Positions 1-8,446 of a stretch of 34,542 bases of DNA are shown piece after piece. Source of the stretch: Methanothrix sp. Lineage in GTDB: Archaea > Halobacteriota > Methanosarcinia > Methanotrichales > Methanotrichaceae. The notes beneath the pieces were generated by a model. That model had not been told where the DNA came from, did not search any database, and saw only the letters and a list, made by a program, of their open reading frames with translations. Made by a program: the position numbers and the translations under genes. Positions within the stretch are counted from its first letter, which is position 1. Each line of letters opens with the position of its first letter. The stretch is from the NCBI GenBank assembly GCA_011620785.1, contig WOYM01000063.1, positions 1 through 34,542 of the forward strand, in the 5' to 3' direction.

Positions 1-8
1 AGATCCCT

Positions 9-158
9 TCATCTTCCCTTTGCCATTCGAAAGATTGTCGAACGAGGAAGATTACTAAATATGCGATAGCTTTCAAGGGATTCAACTGATGGAATAGGCC
101 AAATTTTTAGAGCTAGGTCTGTTAAATGATCTGCTCGATTTATTTTGGCAATTGGCAT
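9..158 (-). CDS. small hypothetical protein, 49 aa
   Basis: This is a 49-residue ORF read leftward. It starts at an ATG (156-158) preceded by a strong Shine-Dalgarno sequence, GGAGGGG, 8 nt upstream, and lies 31 nt downstream of the MBL-fold gene stop. That spacing suggests cotranscription. The product is basic at its C-terminus (ends in RMAKGR) and has no membrane segment or recognisable motif. It could be a complete small protein or the truncated start of a larger gene, since only 8 bases of the window lie beyond its stop. I do not recognise the family. Confidence 0.4.
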   Translation of the reverse strand: MPIAKINRADHLTDLALKIWPIPSVESLESYRIFSNLPRSTIFRMAKGR

Positions 159-189
159 GTACTTTTCCCCTCCGTCCTGAGAAACCGGC

Positions 190-1728
190 TCAAAACTCAT
201 ACCGTTTTCCCTCTTCCACCAGCACCACATTCTCGAAGCTATCGGCAAACCACTCTTCAGCCTCGGTATGAACCGGAACTATGTAATCCGGATCTATCTG
301 CTCGATAGCCCAGGTGATATCCTCGGCCGATGCATGGCCGGAAGCATGATAGCGCTTCTCAAAGTCCAGATCGCCGTTCTCATCCAGGGAGAAGCCGCGG
401 GAATTGATGTTAAAGCGCCGCAGCCAATGCCACAGCCTCCTGAAATCGATCTCCATCTCCTCATTGAAGGCCTCGCAGGCAGAGTAGATGTAGGTTCCGC
501 TTTCTGGCTTGATGTCCAGCAGGTGCTTCATATCAAAGAAGGAGAAGCATAGGATGTAATCCTCAGGGCGCTCCCGGATCGAGATGTGATCAACGTATCG
601 ATCAGCATAATGAGTCTCGACAACCTCCTGCTCCCACTTCCTCTTCGATTTGTCCATGATCTCGCTGTAGATCCGAAGCTCATCGGTAGTACTTGATCCG
701 CCGATGCACTGCAGATTATGCAGCATGTAGACATCCTTGGCCATGGCCACCAGCTCCCTGCCGCTCTTCCGGGCAATCTCCTGGAAGGACTCCAGCCTCT
801 CGAAGTTCCGGGGGGAGAAGTCGGCTATGACCAGGCCGGAGGAGGATTCAACGCTCTCCCTGCAGGCCTCACAGACCGATCGCTCAGAGGTCTTCTCCCC
901 CTCAGACGGACCTGCTCGCGTTCCTTCCGTGATCAGAACAGATGCATCTTTTGCCCGGCTGATGAACTCCCGAGTGGATTGCTCTTTTTTGCCGTGCAGG
1001 CGAAAGTCGCCCGTATAGGCCACCGTCGTCTCGCCTCTGAGGATGTAGGCTGTAGCTCCGAAGATGGAGTGGTCGACGGGATGGGCGGAGATCTCGAAGG
1101 GGAATGCGGCATTATCAAAGCAGCAGCATTTTCCTGGGTCCAGCTTCTTGGCTCTCTTGCCGTCCTGTCCAGGTTTGCGGGAGAGAAAAGAGGTCAGAGC
1201 ATCGGATGGCTCCTCGGTGCAGCAGAAGTCCCTGCCCTGGTAGCTCATGCCGGCCACAGATGAGAGATAAAGGCCGCCCAGCTTTTCGGATGCCTGGCGG
1301 GGAGAGAAATAGGCAGTGTCCGTCTCCAGGGAGGAGGCGCCAGTGTCCTGCATTCCTTTCATTATGGCGATGCTCTCCGCTGAGGCCACCAGGGGGATGT
1401 CTTTTTTCAGCATCCCGATATTGCCGCAGTGATCGAGATGGGCGTGGGTGAGGAGGACTGCCATCACGTTGAGGGTGGGGAACTGGCTCATGGAAAGGTC
1501 AGAGGGGATGAGGTCCGGTCGGTAGATATTGAGCTTGGGCAGCAGGTCCAGGTGCATGAGGTCGTGAATCCCCCGAGTGTCCCGATTTTTTAAAAACTCC
1601 TCGTAGAAGGCCCCGTATTTGCCGAAGTTCTTGCCGAAATCCAGGAAGACTCCCTCTCCGCTCTGCTCAAGGTAGATCTTGTTTCCTCCGATGCCATGGG
1701 CTCCATCATATACCGTTAGCGATACCAT
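190..1728 (-). CDS. MBL-fold / beta-CASP metallohydrolase, RNase J-like
   Basis: This 512-aa protein carries the metallo-beta-lactamase zinc motif HAHLDH at residues 95-100, with the preceding strand VMAVLLT. A later AYTGDFRLHG segment matches the metal-binding Asp motif of the family. Near the C-terminus, YHASGHASAED and IVPVHTEAEEW resemble the beta-CASP motifs of RNase J-type nucleases. The likely role is a cytoplasmic RNA-processing nuclease, with two Zn2+ ions bound by the His/Asp set. Exact substrate and exo- versus endo-activity cannot be told from sequence. The start at 1728 is an ATG preceded by GGAGGGAGAG. A small ORF follows closely, at 158. The family call is firm; the RNase J assignment is an inference. 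Confidence 0.8.
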   Translation of the reverse strand: MVSLTVYDGAHGIGGNKIYLEQSGEGVFLDFGKNFGKYGAFYEEFLKNRDTRGIHDLMHLDLLPKLNIYRPDLIPSDLSMSQFPTLNVMAVLLTHAHLDHCGNIGMLKKDIPLVASAESIAIMKGMQDTGASSLETDTAYFSPRQASEKLGGLYLSSVAGMSYQGRDFCCTEEPSDALTSFLSRKPGQDGKRAKKLDPGKCCCFDNAAFPFEISAHPVDHSIFGATAYILRGETTVAYTGDFRLHGKKEQSTREFISRAKDASVLITEGTRAGPSEGEKTSERSVCEACRESVESSSGLVIADFSPRNFERLESFQEIARKSGRELVAMAKDVYMLHNLQCIGGSSTTDELRIYSEIMDKSKRKWEQEVVETHYADRYVDHISIRERPEDYILCFSFFDMKHLLDIKPESGTYIYSACEAFNEEMEIDFRRLWHWLRRFNINSRGFSLDENGDLDFEKRYHASGHASAEDITWAIEQIDPDYIVPVHTEAEEWFADSFENVVLVEEGKRYEF

Positions 1729-1936
1729 CTATCTCTCCCTCCTAACCAATACAGAGAATGGGAAGAAGAAATATAAGTTTTTTTGAGACAGCTCTTCTTC
1801 AGGCCTTATTCCTGTTGTATTTTATAACCTCGGGCCGACTCGATCCTCCATTGGGCATCATACCACAGCTTTTGGGAAGGACGGCGAAAAGGGTAAAATG
1901 AAAGAGGGGCTTTGAGAAGATTGAGATGTTTTGACA

Positions 1937-2113
1937 ATGACCGAGCAGAACCGCAGGTACGTTCAAAAGGAGATCGGAAGGCTCCTCTCCGATATCTGGC
2001 GGATTAAAGGGCTGGCGGAGCAGGAATACGGCCCGCAGCACCCTATAACCAAAAAGCTCGCCGGCATGCATGGGGATGCACAATTGCTGCTGCAAAAGGC
2101 CTCTGGCAAATAG
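1937..2113 (+). CDS. small conserved-looking hypothetical protein, 58 aa
   Basis: This short, charged, probably helical protein begins MTEQNRRYVQKEIG and ends in QKASGK. It has no Cys, no membrane segment and no recognised motif. The ATG at 1937 is preferred over an in-frame TTG two codons upstream; the ribosome binding site is weak. A longer reading frame on the opposite strand over the same DNA has an unlikely composition, rich in Cys, Leu and Phe without structure, and is rejected. It stands alone between two leftward genes. Confidence 0.45.
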   Translation: MTEQNRRYVQKEIGRLLSDIWRIKGLAEQEYGPQHPITKKLAGMHGDAQLLLQKASGK

Positions 2114-2585
2114 TTGTGAGAACTGCGATGTCGCCCAGAGTATCTCCTTGGAAATCAAACCTCCAGAGACCTCCTCTTTGGCATCATGGCAGCTTCTTTC
2201 TGGATGGGGGGTTCGGCGAATCTCTGACCGCCTCCAACATCTTTTCACCAGCCGAGCATCTCTTTGCCCTGGAATCGTCCGCTGCCATCAAGGGAAAGTT
2301 TTTTATATCGGCAATTGCCGTATATAGTAATTGGCAAAGGTCGAAGCATCTTTTCCTCCGACATCACTGACTTTTGCCTCCCTCCTTCTCACTTCTTTTC
2401 CAAGCTCTGTTGAGCCGCGCGCGACGAGGTCAAAGCCACTCGCGAAAGCTGAGATCGTTTGGCAAGAGATCAGGTTAAATAATTCGCAGATCTGCATGCT
2501 GCAAGAATAGATTCTGCCAGAGAGCAAATCGCTGCCAGTATTGATGAAATCCTTTCTAAAAAAAGAGATGCTAAAGATAACCCCT
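2114..2585. other. intergenic region without a convincing gene
   Basis: About 470 bases separate the 58-aa ORF and the end of the TFB gene. Several short frames exist, but none has both a ribosome binding site and a protein-like composition. The only structure I see is a 12-bp perfect palindrome at 2309-2320 set in an AT-rich stretch (2300-2328) that could be an archaeal promoter element. Confidence 0.4.
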
Positions 2586-3599
2586 TCAAAGGATTATCTC
2601 TATGTCCAGCTCTTCTGCCAGTTCTTTGTAGCGGTTCCTGATGGTGACCTCTGTCACTCCTGCCACATCTGCCACCTCGCGCTGTGTACGCCGGTCCCCG
2701 CAGAGGATGGAGGCGATGTAGATTGCAGCTGCGGCCACGCCAGTGGGCCCGCGCCCGCTGGTGAGCTCCTTTTCCGCTGCCTGGCGGAGGATCTCAATTC
2801 CCTTCGCCTGCACCTCGCCCTTCAGATTCAGGCCGGAGCAGAAGCGGGGGATGTAGTCGATTGGGCTGGTGGGCATGAGCTTTAAGGCCAGCTCCCTGGA
2901 TACAAACCGGTATGTCCTGCCGATCTCTTTTCTCGATACCCTGGATACTTCTGCGATCTCATCCAGGGTGCGAGGGACATTGCACTGGCGGCAGGCGGCA
3001 TAAAGCGCTGCTGCGGCCACGCCCTCAATGCTCCGCCCCCTGATGAGGTTTTTGTCTACAGCCTTGCGGTAGACAACCGCCGCCGTCTCCCGCACATTTC
3101 TGGATAGACCTAGAGCTGATGCCATTCGGTCCAGCTCGGACAGGGCAAAGGCTAGGTTTCGCTCTGTGGCATTGCTGACCCGGATGCGCCTCTGCCATTT
3201 TCTCAAGCGGTAGAGCTGAGCCCTATTCTTGGAGGATATGGTCTTGCCATATGAGTCCCTGTTCCTCCAGTCGATCATGGTGGAGAGTCCCTTGTCGTGG
3301 ATGGTGTACGTCATGGGCGCCCCAACCCTCGACCTCTTCATGCGTTGATCGTGGTCGAAGGCTCTCCATTCCGGCCCCTGATCTATGAAGTTCTCATCGA
3401 TCACCAGGCCGCAGTCGGAGCAAACCAGTTCTGCTCGTTCATAGTCGCGCACCAGGGTGTGGCTCTTGCACTCTGGACACTCGACTGTAAACTTCTCAAA
3501 CTCGTCTACCTTCTCTTTCTCGCGTCTGAGCCGGGTACGCTCCTTGAGCTTCTCCGGCTCCGCCCTCTCTATCTCTCTCAGCTTTTCAATTTCTTCCAC
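2586..3599 (-). CDS. tfb: transcription initiation factor IIB (TFB)
   Basis: This 337-aa archaeal TFB bridges the TBP-TATA complex and RNA polymerase. The N-terminal zinc ribbon is complete, with C41, C44, C60 and C63. The B-reader/linker follows (WRAFDHDQRMKRSRVG), then two cyclin-like repeats at about 140-225 and 235-325, with helix-turn-helix segments such as TLDEIAEVSRVSRKEIGRTY and TQREVADVAGVTEVTIRNRY contacting the BRE. The N-terminus carries an extra highly charged stretch of about 35 residues before the ribbon. The start is a GTG at 3599, overlapping the end of gar1 by 22 nt with GGGGAGAG upstream, so the two genes are translationally linked. The gar1-tfb pairing is common in methanogens. 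Confidence 0.96.
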   Translation of the reverse strand: MEEIEKLREIERAEPEKLKERTRLRREKEKVDEFEKFTVECPECKSHTLVRDYERAELVCSDCGLVIDENFIDQGPEWRAFDHDQRMKRSRVGAPMTYTIHDKGLSTMIDWRNRDSYGKTISSKNRAQLYRLRKWQRRIRVSNATERNLAFALSELDRMASALGLSRNVRETAAVVYRKAVDKNLIRGRSIEGVAAAALYAACRQCNVPRTLDEIAEVSRVSRKEIGRTYRFVSRELALKLMPTSPIDYIPRFCSGLNLKGEVQAKGIEILRQAAEKELTSGRGPTGVAAAAIYIASILCGDRRTQREVADVAGVTEVTIRNRYKELAEELDIEIIL

Positions 3600-3862
3600 T
3601 TGCTATCTCTCCCCGGCGCCTCATCGATATAGAGCTTCTTTCCGATGTGGGCAGCGGCATCTGTTCCTCTATTCGGCCGAACGATTATATATGGATGATC
3701 GATGGGACCGAATATATCGAAAACCTTTCCGACCCTGGTCCTTTTCTGATCCACCACCCAGGAGTTCCCCCTGGGGATAGCGGTCTCGCTTCCAACGATC
3801 TCTTCACTCTGGACGATCAGTTTATTCTGCACGACATGAAGCGCGGTGCCTAGCCTCTTCAA
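3578..3862 (-). CDS. gar1: H/ACA RNA-protein complex protein Gar1
   Basis: This 94-aa protein matches archaeal Gar1, the small beta-barrel subunit of H/ACA ribonucleoproteins that aids product release from the pseudouridine synthase Cbf5. The core KVFDIFGPIDHPYIIVRP followed by a GKKLY strand is the typical barrel signature. The start is a TTG at 3862, with GAGGTGAC a few bases upstream. An archaeal box A (CTTAAATA) lies about 35-40 bp before the start. Its 3' end overlaps the tfb start by 22 nt. Confidence 0.9.
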   Translation of the reverse strand: MKRLGTALHVVQNKLIVQSEEIVGSETAIPRGNSWVVDQKRTRVGKVFDIFGPIDHPYIIVRPNRGTDAAAHIGKKLYIDEAPGRDSKWKKLKS

Positions 3863-3890
3863 AAGGTCACCTCATCTATATAGATAAAGA

Positions 3891-3910
3891 AGTACTATTT
3901 AAGCCTTCCG
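3891..3910 (-). promoter_or_regulatory. probable gar1-tfb promoter (BRE/TATA)
   Basis: Read leftward, CGGAAGGCTTAAATAG is a good BRE plus TATA-like box A. It sits where transcription would begin roughly 13 nt before the gar1 TTG codon, leaving a leader that just holds the Shine-Dalgarno sequence. Confidence 0.55.
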
Positions 3911-4015
3911 AAAACCATTTATTAAATGAATCCCGCAATCCACGCCGCGCATGCCCCAAAGGAGACAGAAGGCCGGACCGAAGCTTTATCTGTTAATGCC
4001 GGCTAGTCCTCACTG

Positions 4016-4972
4016 ATGTTTGAGCGTCTTCCAACTATCCCCACATCGCAGGAGCTTTTAGATAAATCATTCCGGCGCGCCTCCCGTGCTGCCGACAATG
4101 AGTCCATGGTCCTGAATGCAGGCAATATTCTCTCAGATAACCTTGCCAATTTGATCCGGAAGTTTCCCTCCTTTGAGAACCTACCTCCTTTTTACAGAGA
4201 GATGGTGGAGATAACGGTTGGCGTAGATAAGATCCGTATCAGCCTATCTCGCCTGCGCTGGGCCTCCAGGCAGACAAGACTGATAACCAGAGAGTATGTG
4301 GGAAAGATCCGGCGGGCCAGGGGGACGGACAGCACTCCCCTCCGAAAGTCGGCCTTTGGGCGCTTCTCATCGGTGATGAGATCGATTGAAAAGGATATGC
4401 TGTTCCTGAATTCTGCCCGGAATCTGCTTCGAAAGATGCCGACCATAGATCCGGAAGCTCCAGCCATTCTCATCGCCGGTTATCCCAATGTGGGGAAATC
4501 AAGCTTCATCATCCGAATTACCGGGGCCAAACCAGAGGTGGCAAGCTATCCTTTTACCACTCGGGGGATAATTGTGGGCCACTTCGTTCGTGACGATAAG
4601 AGGTATCAGGTGGTGGACACTCCCGGATTGCTCGACCGGCCAATGTCGGAGCGAAATGAGATCGAGAGGCAGACCGTGGCTGCCCTCAGCCATCTGCAGG
4701 GGGTAGTGCTATACATTCTGGACCCAAGCGAGCACTGCGGCTATCCTCTGGATTCACAGCTTCGTCTGGCCGAGGATCTATCCAATTGGATCAAGCTGCC
4801 CATGCTGATCGTTGCCAATAAGGTTGATATCAAGAGATACAGTGATCTGGCAGAGATGTCCACCGAGACCGGAGAAGGCGTCTCTCTAGTGCTGGAGAGG
4901 CTGATCGCTCTCCTGAATAGTAAAGGCGATGGACTTGCAAGCAGTTCTTATGCTGATAAGTCTATATTATAA
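4016..4972 (+). CDS. Nog1-family ribosome-assembly GTPase
   Basis: This 318-aa TRAFAC GTPase of the Obg/Nog1 branch is implicated in large ribosomal subunit maturation. A helical N-terminal domain (1-145), typical of Nog1, precedes the G domain: G1 GYPNVGKSS at 155-163, switch I YPFTTRG, G3 DTPGLLDRP at 201, and G4 NKVD at 268-271. It ends soon after the G domain, as archaeal members do; the eukaryotic C-terminal extension is absent. The ATG at 4016 has no Shine-Dalgarno sequence. With an AT-rich element about 30 bp upstream, the message is probably nearly leaderless. It is divergent from gar1. Confidence 0.9.
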   Translation: MFERLPTIPTSQELLDKSFRRASRAADNESMVLNAGNILSDNLANLIRKFPSFENLPPFYREMVEITVGVDKIRISLSRLRWASRQTRLITREYVGKIRRARGTDSTPLRKSAFGRFSSVMRSIEKDMLFLNSARNLLRKMPTIDPEAPAILIAGYPNVGKSSFIIRITGAKPEVASYPFTTRGIIVGHFVRDDKRYQVVDTPGLLDRPMSERNEIERQTVAALSHLQGVVLYILDPSEHCGYPLDSQLRLAEDLSNWIKLPMLIVANKVDIKRYSDLAEMSTETGEGVSLVLERLIALLNSKGDGLASSSYADKSIL

Positions 4973-5009
4973 AATGATATCCTCCGAATCTACTATCCCG
5001 CCGGAGAAC

Positions 5010-5576
5010 TCAATTGCGGACTGTGATTCTCAGCACCATGAGCTTTTCAAAAAAGCATCCTTTGCTGGCCACCCGCTCTGTGATAAGCCCGGCGTCCCCT
5101 GCCATCATCTCCACCTCTTCCGGTCCGGTCAGGCTGGATATGAGCAGCAGTGCTCTTCCCCCCGGCCGGAGGTGGCCAGCCAGATTCAGCAGGAACCGGC
5201 CTATGGTCTCCCTGCCGCTCTCCCCTCCGTCCAGGGCATAGTTGATCCATTGATCGCTTCTCTCTGCCCGTTCGGTGGGAAGGTAAGGGGGATTGAAGAT
5301 GATCAGATCGAATCTCCCTCTTATTCCTCCGAAGAGGTCGGATCTTATCACTTCCACCCCTCTCTCCCTGGTCGCCCTGACGGCATGTGGATTTATGTCC
5401 AGGGCGACAAGGCTCTCCACCTGTCCGGCCAATTCCAGGGATACGAGACCCGAACCGCAGCCTACCTCGAGCACATGATCCTCTGGGCGGGCCTCTTTTA
5501 TGGCCGCCTGCAAGAGGAGAAATGTATCCTCGTCCGGATGATAAACCTCACAAGATCGAAATCCAGAACAAATTAT
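5010..5576 (-). CDS. HemK2/Mtq2-type protein methyltransferase (non-AUG start)
   Basis: This is a class I SAM methyltransferase of the HemK2 family, which methylates the Gln of the GGQ motif in release factors. Motif I is VLEVGCGSGLVSLELA, motif II is LVALDIN, and the catalytic motif is NPPYLP. The family signature VYxPxEDTxLL is present as VYHPDEDTFLLL. It is encoded upstream of the first available ordinary start (TTG at 5513), and the frame there is open back to a TAG but contains no ATG, GTG or TTG. A GGAGG at 5583-5587 precedes in-frame ATA (5576) and ATT (5573) codons. I therefore place the start at 5576, giving about 188 aa. A sequencing or real frameshift near the 5' end is the alternative. 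Confidence 0.8.
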   Translation of the reverse strand: MICSGFRSCEVYHPDEDTFLLLQAAIKEARPEDHVLEVGCGSGLVSLELAGQVESLVALDINPHAVRATRERGVEVIRSDLFGGIRGRFDLIIFNPPYLPTERAERSDQWINYALDGGESGRETIGRFLLNLAGHLRPGGRALLLISSLTGPEEVEMMAGDAGLITERVASKGCFFEKLMVLRITVRN

Positions 5577-5614
5577 CTCAATCCTCCAACGGGCCTAAAT
5601 GATCCTTTCCTTTT

Positions 5615-6400
5615 TCAATTCTGCCGGCACCTGTACAGGCCATCCACATAAGAGCAGATATCATGGATGACCCGGGGATCGTTCAGCCATACCCCTGCCT
5701 CGTAGTTGTCATCGATCCCTCCCTGGGAGAGATTGGCAGAGGTCACTATCGCCTCTTTTCTGTCGATCATATAGATCTTGGCATGGAGCGGCCGGACGAA
5801 AAGGAGCTCTCCCCCCAGCCTTCTTACCTCATCCTGGATGTCATCGCTCATTCCTGAGCTGTAGTCCGATTCCCGCCCTCTCATGAACACCACCAGCCTC
5901 CCTCCCCGGCGGAAGAACTTCTGCAATGGAGCGGCAATCCGATTCCAGGTCTGCCTCTTTATCCAGGGGGATACAACCACCACCTCGAACCTGGCCGTCT
6001 CCAGCATCCTGCAGAGTCGGTCCTCAATGGAGTGGAGGCGAAGGGGTGGAAAGGTGCCCAGGAAGATGGCTGAAGGATTTTGCTCCTGGCGGGCAAGGTA
6101 GCTCTCCAGGTACTGCAGCCTTTCCGACGAATTGTATTCTGCAGATCTTTTCGTCTTCTTGAGCTCCTCTTCAAGATCCACGCTGCGGCTCTTGAGCTTG
6201 AGCAGATTTGCGCATTCCCGTTGGAGCTGGTCCAGCTTCATCTCCTTTTCCCTGAGCCGGCCCTGCAGCTGTTCTACGTCCATTTGCATATGGCGATAGC
6301 CTGCTAGCAGCTTTTTATTGCGACCAGCTTCCAGCTGGATGATGCTGAGGGATATCACCGCTAAAGCCAGAAATGCCAGCCAGATCCAATACCCTTCCAT
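5615..6400 (-). CDS. membrane-anchored phospholipase D-like protein
   Basis: This 261-aa protein has an N-terminal transmembrane helix (about residues 4-21), a long charged coiled-coil-like segment (30-105) and a C-terminal PLD-fold domain. One HKD motif is present, HAKIYMID, with H206, K208 and D213, followed by the conserved Ser-Ala-Asn (221-223). A single HKD motif suggests a dimeric active site, as in Nuc-type members, which may act on nucleic acids or phosphodiesters. The coiled coil would hold the catalytic domain away from the membrane. The ATG at 6400 lacks an obvious Shine-Dalgarno sequence. Substrate is unknown. Confidence 0.75.
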   Translation of the reverse strand: MEGYWIWLAFLALAVISLSIIQLEAGRNKKLLAGYRHMQMDVEQLQGRLREKEMKLDQLQRECANLLKLKSRSVDLEEELKKTKRSAEYNSSERLQYLESYLARQEQNPSAIFLGTFPPLRLHSIEDRLCRMLETARFEVVVVSPWIKRQTWNRIAAPLQKFFRRGGRLVVFMRGRESDYSSGMSDDIQDEVRRLGGELLFVRPLHAKIYMIDRKEAIVTSANLSQGGIDDNYEAGVWLNDPRVIHDICSYVDGLYRCRQN

Positions 6401-6530
6401 TGCGGCTTGACCTCAGAAGCAAATCTCATTGTAAGTTATATATAGATAACGTGATCGATATGAATAACGGATTTGCATTATTGCATTTTCGTTAGGTGCA
6501 TATGGATGCTTGAGCCAAAGCGGCATCCTC

Positions 6531-6582
6531 AAAAAACCAAAATAAACCAAAAGAGTATGTCTGTGCCATAAAAAAAATGGTT
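6531..6582 (-). terminator. T-rich transcription terminator after the thermosome gene
   Basis: Reading leftward past the thermosome stop, a run of eight T (6570-6577) is followed by further T-rich stretches (to 6531). Oligo-T tracts of this kind terminate archaeal RNA polymerase. The first begins 14 nt after the stop codon. Confidence 0.55.
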
Positions 6583-6591
6583 TCGGGATGA

Positions 6592-8262
6592 TCAGAACAT
6601 CCCGGGAGGCATTCCTCCCATTCCCATTCCTCCCATTCCACCCATGCCCCCCATCCCAGGAGGCATGCCGCCTGGACCGCGTGCAGGAGGTTCCTTGGTG
6701 GAGGCTAAGACATCATCGATGCGCAGTATCAAACAAGCAGCATCAGTGGCTGACAAAATAGCCTGAATCTTAACCCGCAGGGGCTCGACCACGCCCAGCT
6801 CATACATATCCACCGTCTCCCCGGTATAGGCATTGAGCCCTATGTTCTTGTTGCTGGAGTGCCTGCTCTTCAGCTCAACCACCTTATCGATGGCATCAAA
6901 GCCAGCGTTCTCGGCCAGGGTCTTGGGCACGATCTCCATCGCCTCAGCGAACTTGGCGACGGCAAGCTGCTCCCTCCCCTTCAGAGTGGCGGCATATTCG
7001 CGCAGACGCAATGCGATCTCGATCTCCGGGGCTCCACCGCCAACCACCAGCTTCTTGTCCTCCACCACGTCTGCCACCGCATGCAAGGCATCGTCAAGGG
7101 CCCTCTCCAGGCCATCCAGGACTTGCTGGGTTCCTCCACGGAGGAGGAGGGTTGCAGCGCTATTCTTGGTGCCGGTTATAAAGGTCATGATCCCACTTCC
7201 CACCCTCCGCTCCTCCACCAGAGCGGCTGATCCGAGGTCCGAGGGTCTCAATTCATCCAGGCTGGTGACGATGTTAGCTCCCGTGGCCTTGGCAAGCTTG
7301 TCCAGGTCCTTCTTGATCACCCTTCTGAGGGCGAGAACACCGGCCTGAGCCAGGTAATGCTGGGCCAGGTCGTCGATGCCCTTCTGGCAGAAGACCACAT
7401 TTGCGCCGCTGGCGATCACCTTATCCGCTGCCTCCTTTACCCTCTTCTTCTCATGCTCCATGAACATCTGGAACTGATCGGAGGAGGTGATCTGGACCTC
7501 AGTCTTGGTCTCAGTGTCCTTGGACTCGATGGGGCAGGAGAGCAGGGCCACCTTGGCATCTGTGACCTTGCGGGGCATATTCTGGTGGACGATCTCCTTG
7601 TCGATCACCACTCCCTCGATGATCTCTGAGTCTGCTGTGCTCTCGCCCACCTTCTTCTCCACGTTGACCCTGTCCATGTCGAAGACCCTCTTATCCCCAT
7701 AGTCCTCGGTGGCATTGAGGACCAGATCAACGGCATAGCCGGCCATCTTGCTGTCAGGAGAATCTGCCAGCTTGCCGGTCATAGCCGTCCGGGCGATTCT
7801 CTCCAGCAGCACCCGATCTGACTCCTGGGCCTCGAAGGCGATTGACTTTGCGATCTTTACTGCTTCATCAGCTGCCATTCTATAGCCCTGAACGATCATA
7901 GTGGGGTGGACCTTCTGGTCTAAGAGCACCTCCGCTTTCCTGAGAAGCTCCCCCGCCAGCACAGCTACAGTGGTGGTGCCGTCACCCACCTCTTTATCCT
8001 GGGCCTTGGCGGCCTCGATGAGCATCTTGGCAGCGGGATGCTGCACATCCATTTCCTTGAGGATGGTCACCCCATCGTTGGTGATGGTGACGTCGCCAAT
8101 GGAATCCACCAGCAGCTTGTCCATGCCTTTGGGGCCCATTGAGCTGCGCACGGCATTGGCCACTGCGCGGGCGGCCATAATATTATTCGAAATGGCTTCG
8201 TTTCCCGATTCTCTGCGGGTATCTCTTAAAATGATAACTGGTGTTCCACCCATTCCTGCCAT
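6592..8262 (-). CDS. thermosome subunit (group II chaperonin)
   Basis: This 556-aa ATP-dependent chaperonin subunit assembles into the double-ring thermosome that folds cytosolic proteins. ATP-site motifs are TNDGVTIL at 61-68 and GDGTTT at 93-98; GGGAPEIE and the C-terminal nucleotide segment are intact. The C-terminus is a Gly-Met-rich tail with repeated GGM units, as usual for this family. The ATG at 8262 is chosen because GGAGG lies 10 nt upstream and the protein then begins MAGMGGTPV. An in-frame ATG 13 codons earlier would fall at or before the expected transcription start. Only one subunit gene is in the window. Confidence 0.97.
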   Translation of the reverse strand: MAGMGGTPVIILRDTRRESGNEAISNNIMAARAVANAVRSSMGPKGMDKLLVDSIGDVTITNDGVTILKEMDVQHPAAKMLIEAAKAQDKEVGDGTTTVAVLAGELLRKAEVLLDQKVHPTMIVQGYRMAADEAVKIAKSIAFEAQESDRVLLERIARTAMTGKLADSPDSKMAGYAVDLVLNATEDYGDKRVFDMDRVNVEKKVGESTADSEIIEGVVIDKEIVHQNMPRKVTDAKVALLSCPIESKDTETKTEVQITSSDQFQMFMEHEKKRVKEAADKVIASGANVVFCQKGIDDLAQHYLAQAGVLALRRVIKKDLDKLAKATGANIVTSLDELRPSDLGSAALVEERRVGSGIMTFITGTKNSAATLLLRGGTQQVLDGLERALDDALHAVADVVEDKKLVVGGGAPEIEIALRLREYAATLKGREQLAVAKFAEAMEIVPKTLAENAGFDAIDKVVELKSRHSSNKNIGLNAYTGETVDMYELGVVEPLRVKIQAILSATDAACLILRIDDVLASTKEPPARGPGGMPPGMGGMGGMGGMGMGGMPPGMF

Positions 8263-8317
8263 GTATAATAATCCTCCAGCAAATGATTCTCTTGGTCTCA
8301 CGTTAAACAGTATTTGC

Positions 8318-8335
8318 TCTTCTATAAAACCTTTT
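8318..8335 (-). promoter_or_regulatory. thermosome promoter
   Basis: Leftward, GAAAAGGTTTTATAG is a clear BRE/TATA (box A centred near 8326). It predicts a start of transcription near 8300 and a leader of about 38 nt carrying GGAGG. Confidence 0.6.
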
Positions 8336-8446
8336 CTTATCGATTGGGCTTCACATGGCTGTTATTTGCCTCCTGAAGGGAAGCTGCCAGCAACTTTAAG
8401 TAGTTGAAGCTCCTCCAGAAGGTCTAATCTTATTGAGGAATAAAAA

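Noticed and set aside
1799..2248. A 149-codon leftward reading frame
   Set aside because: Its composition is not protein-like, it has no ribosome binding site, and it overlaps the better 58-aa rightward ORF.
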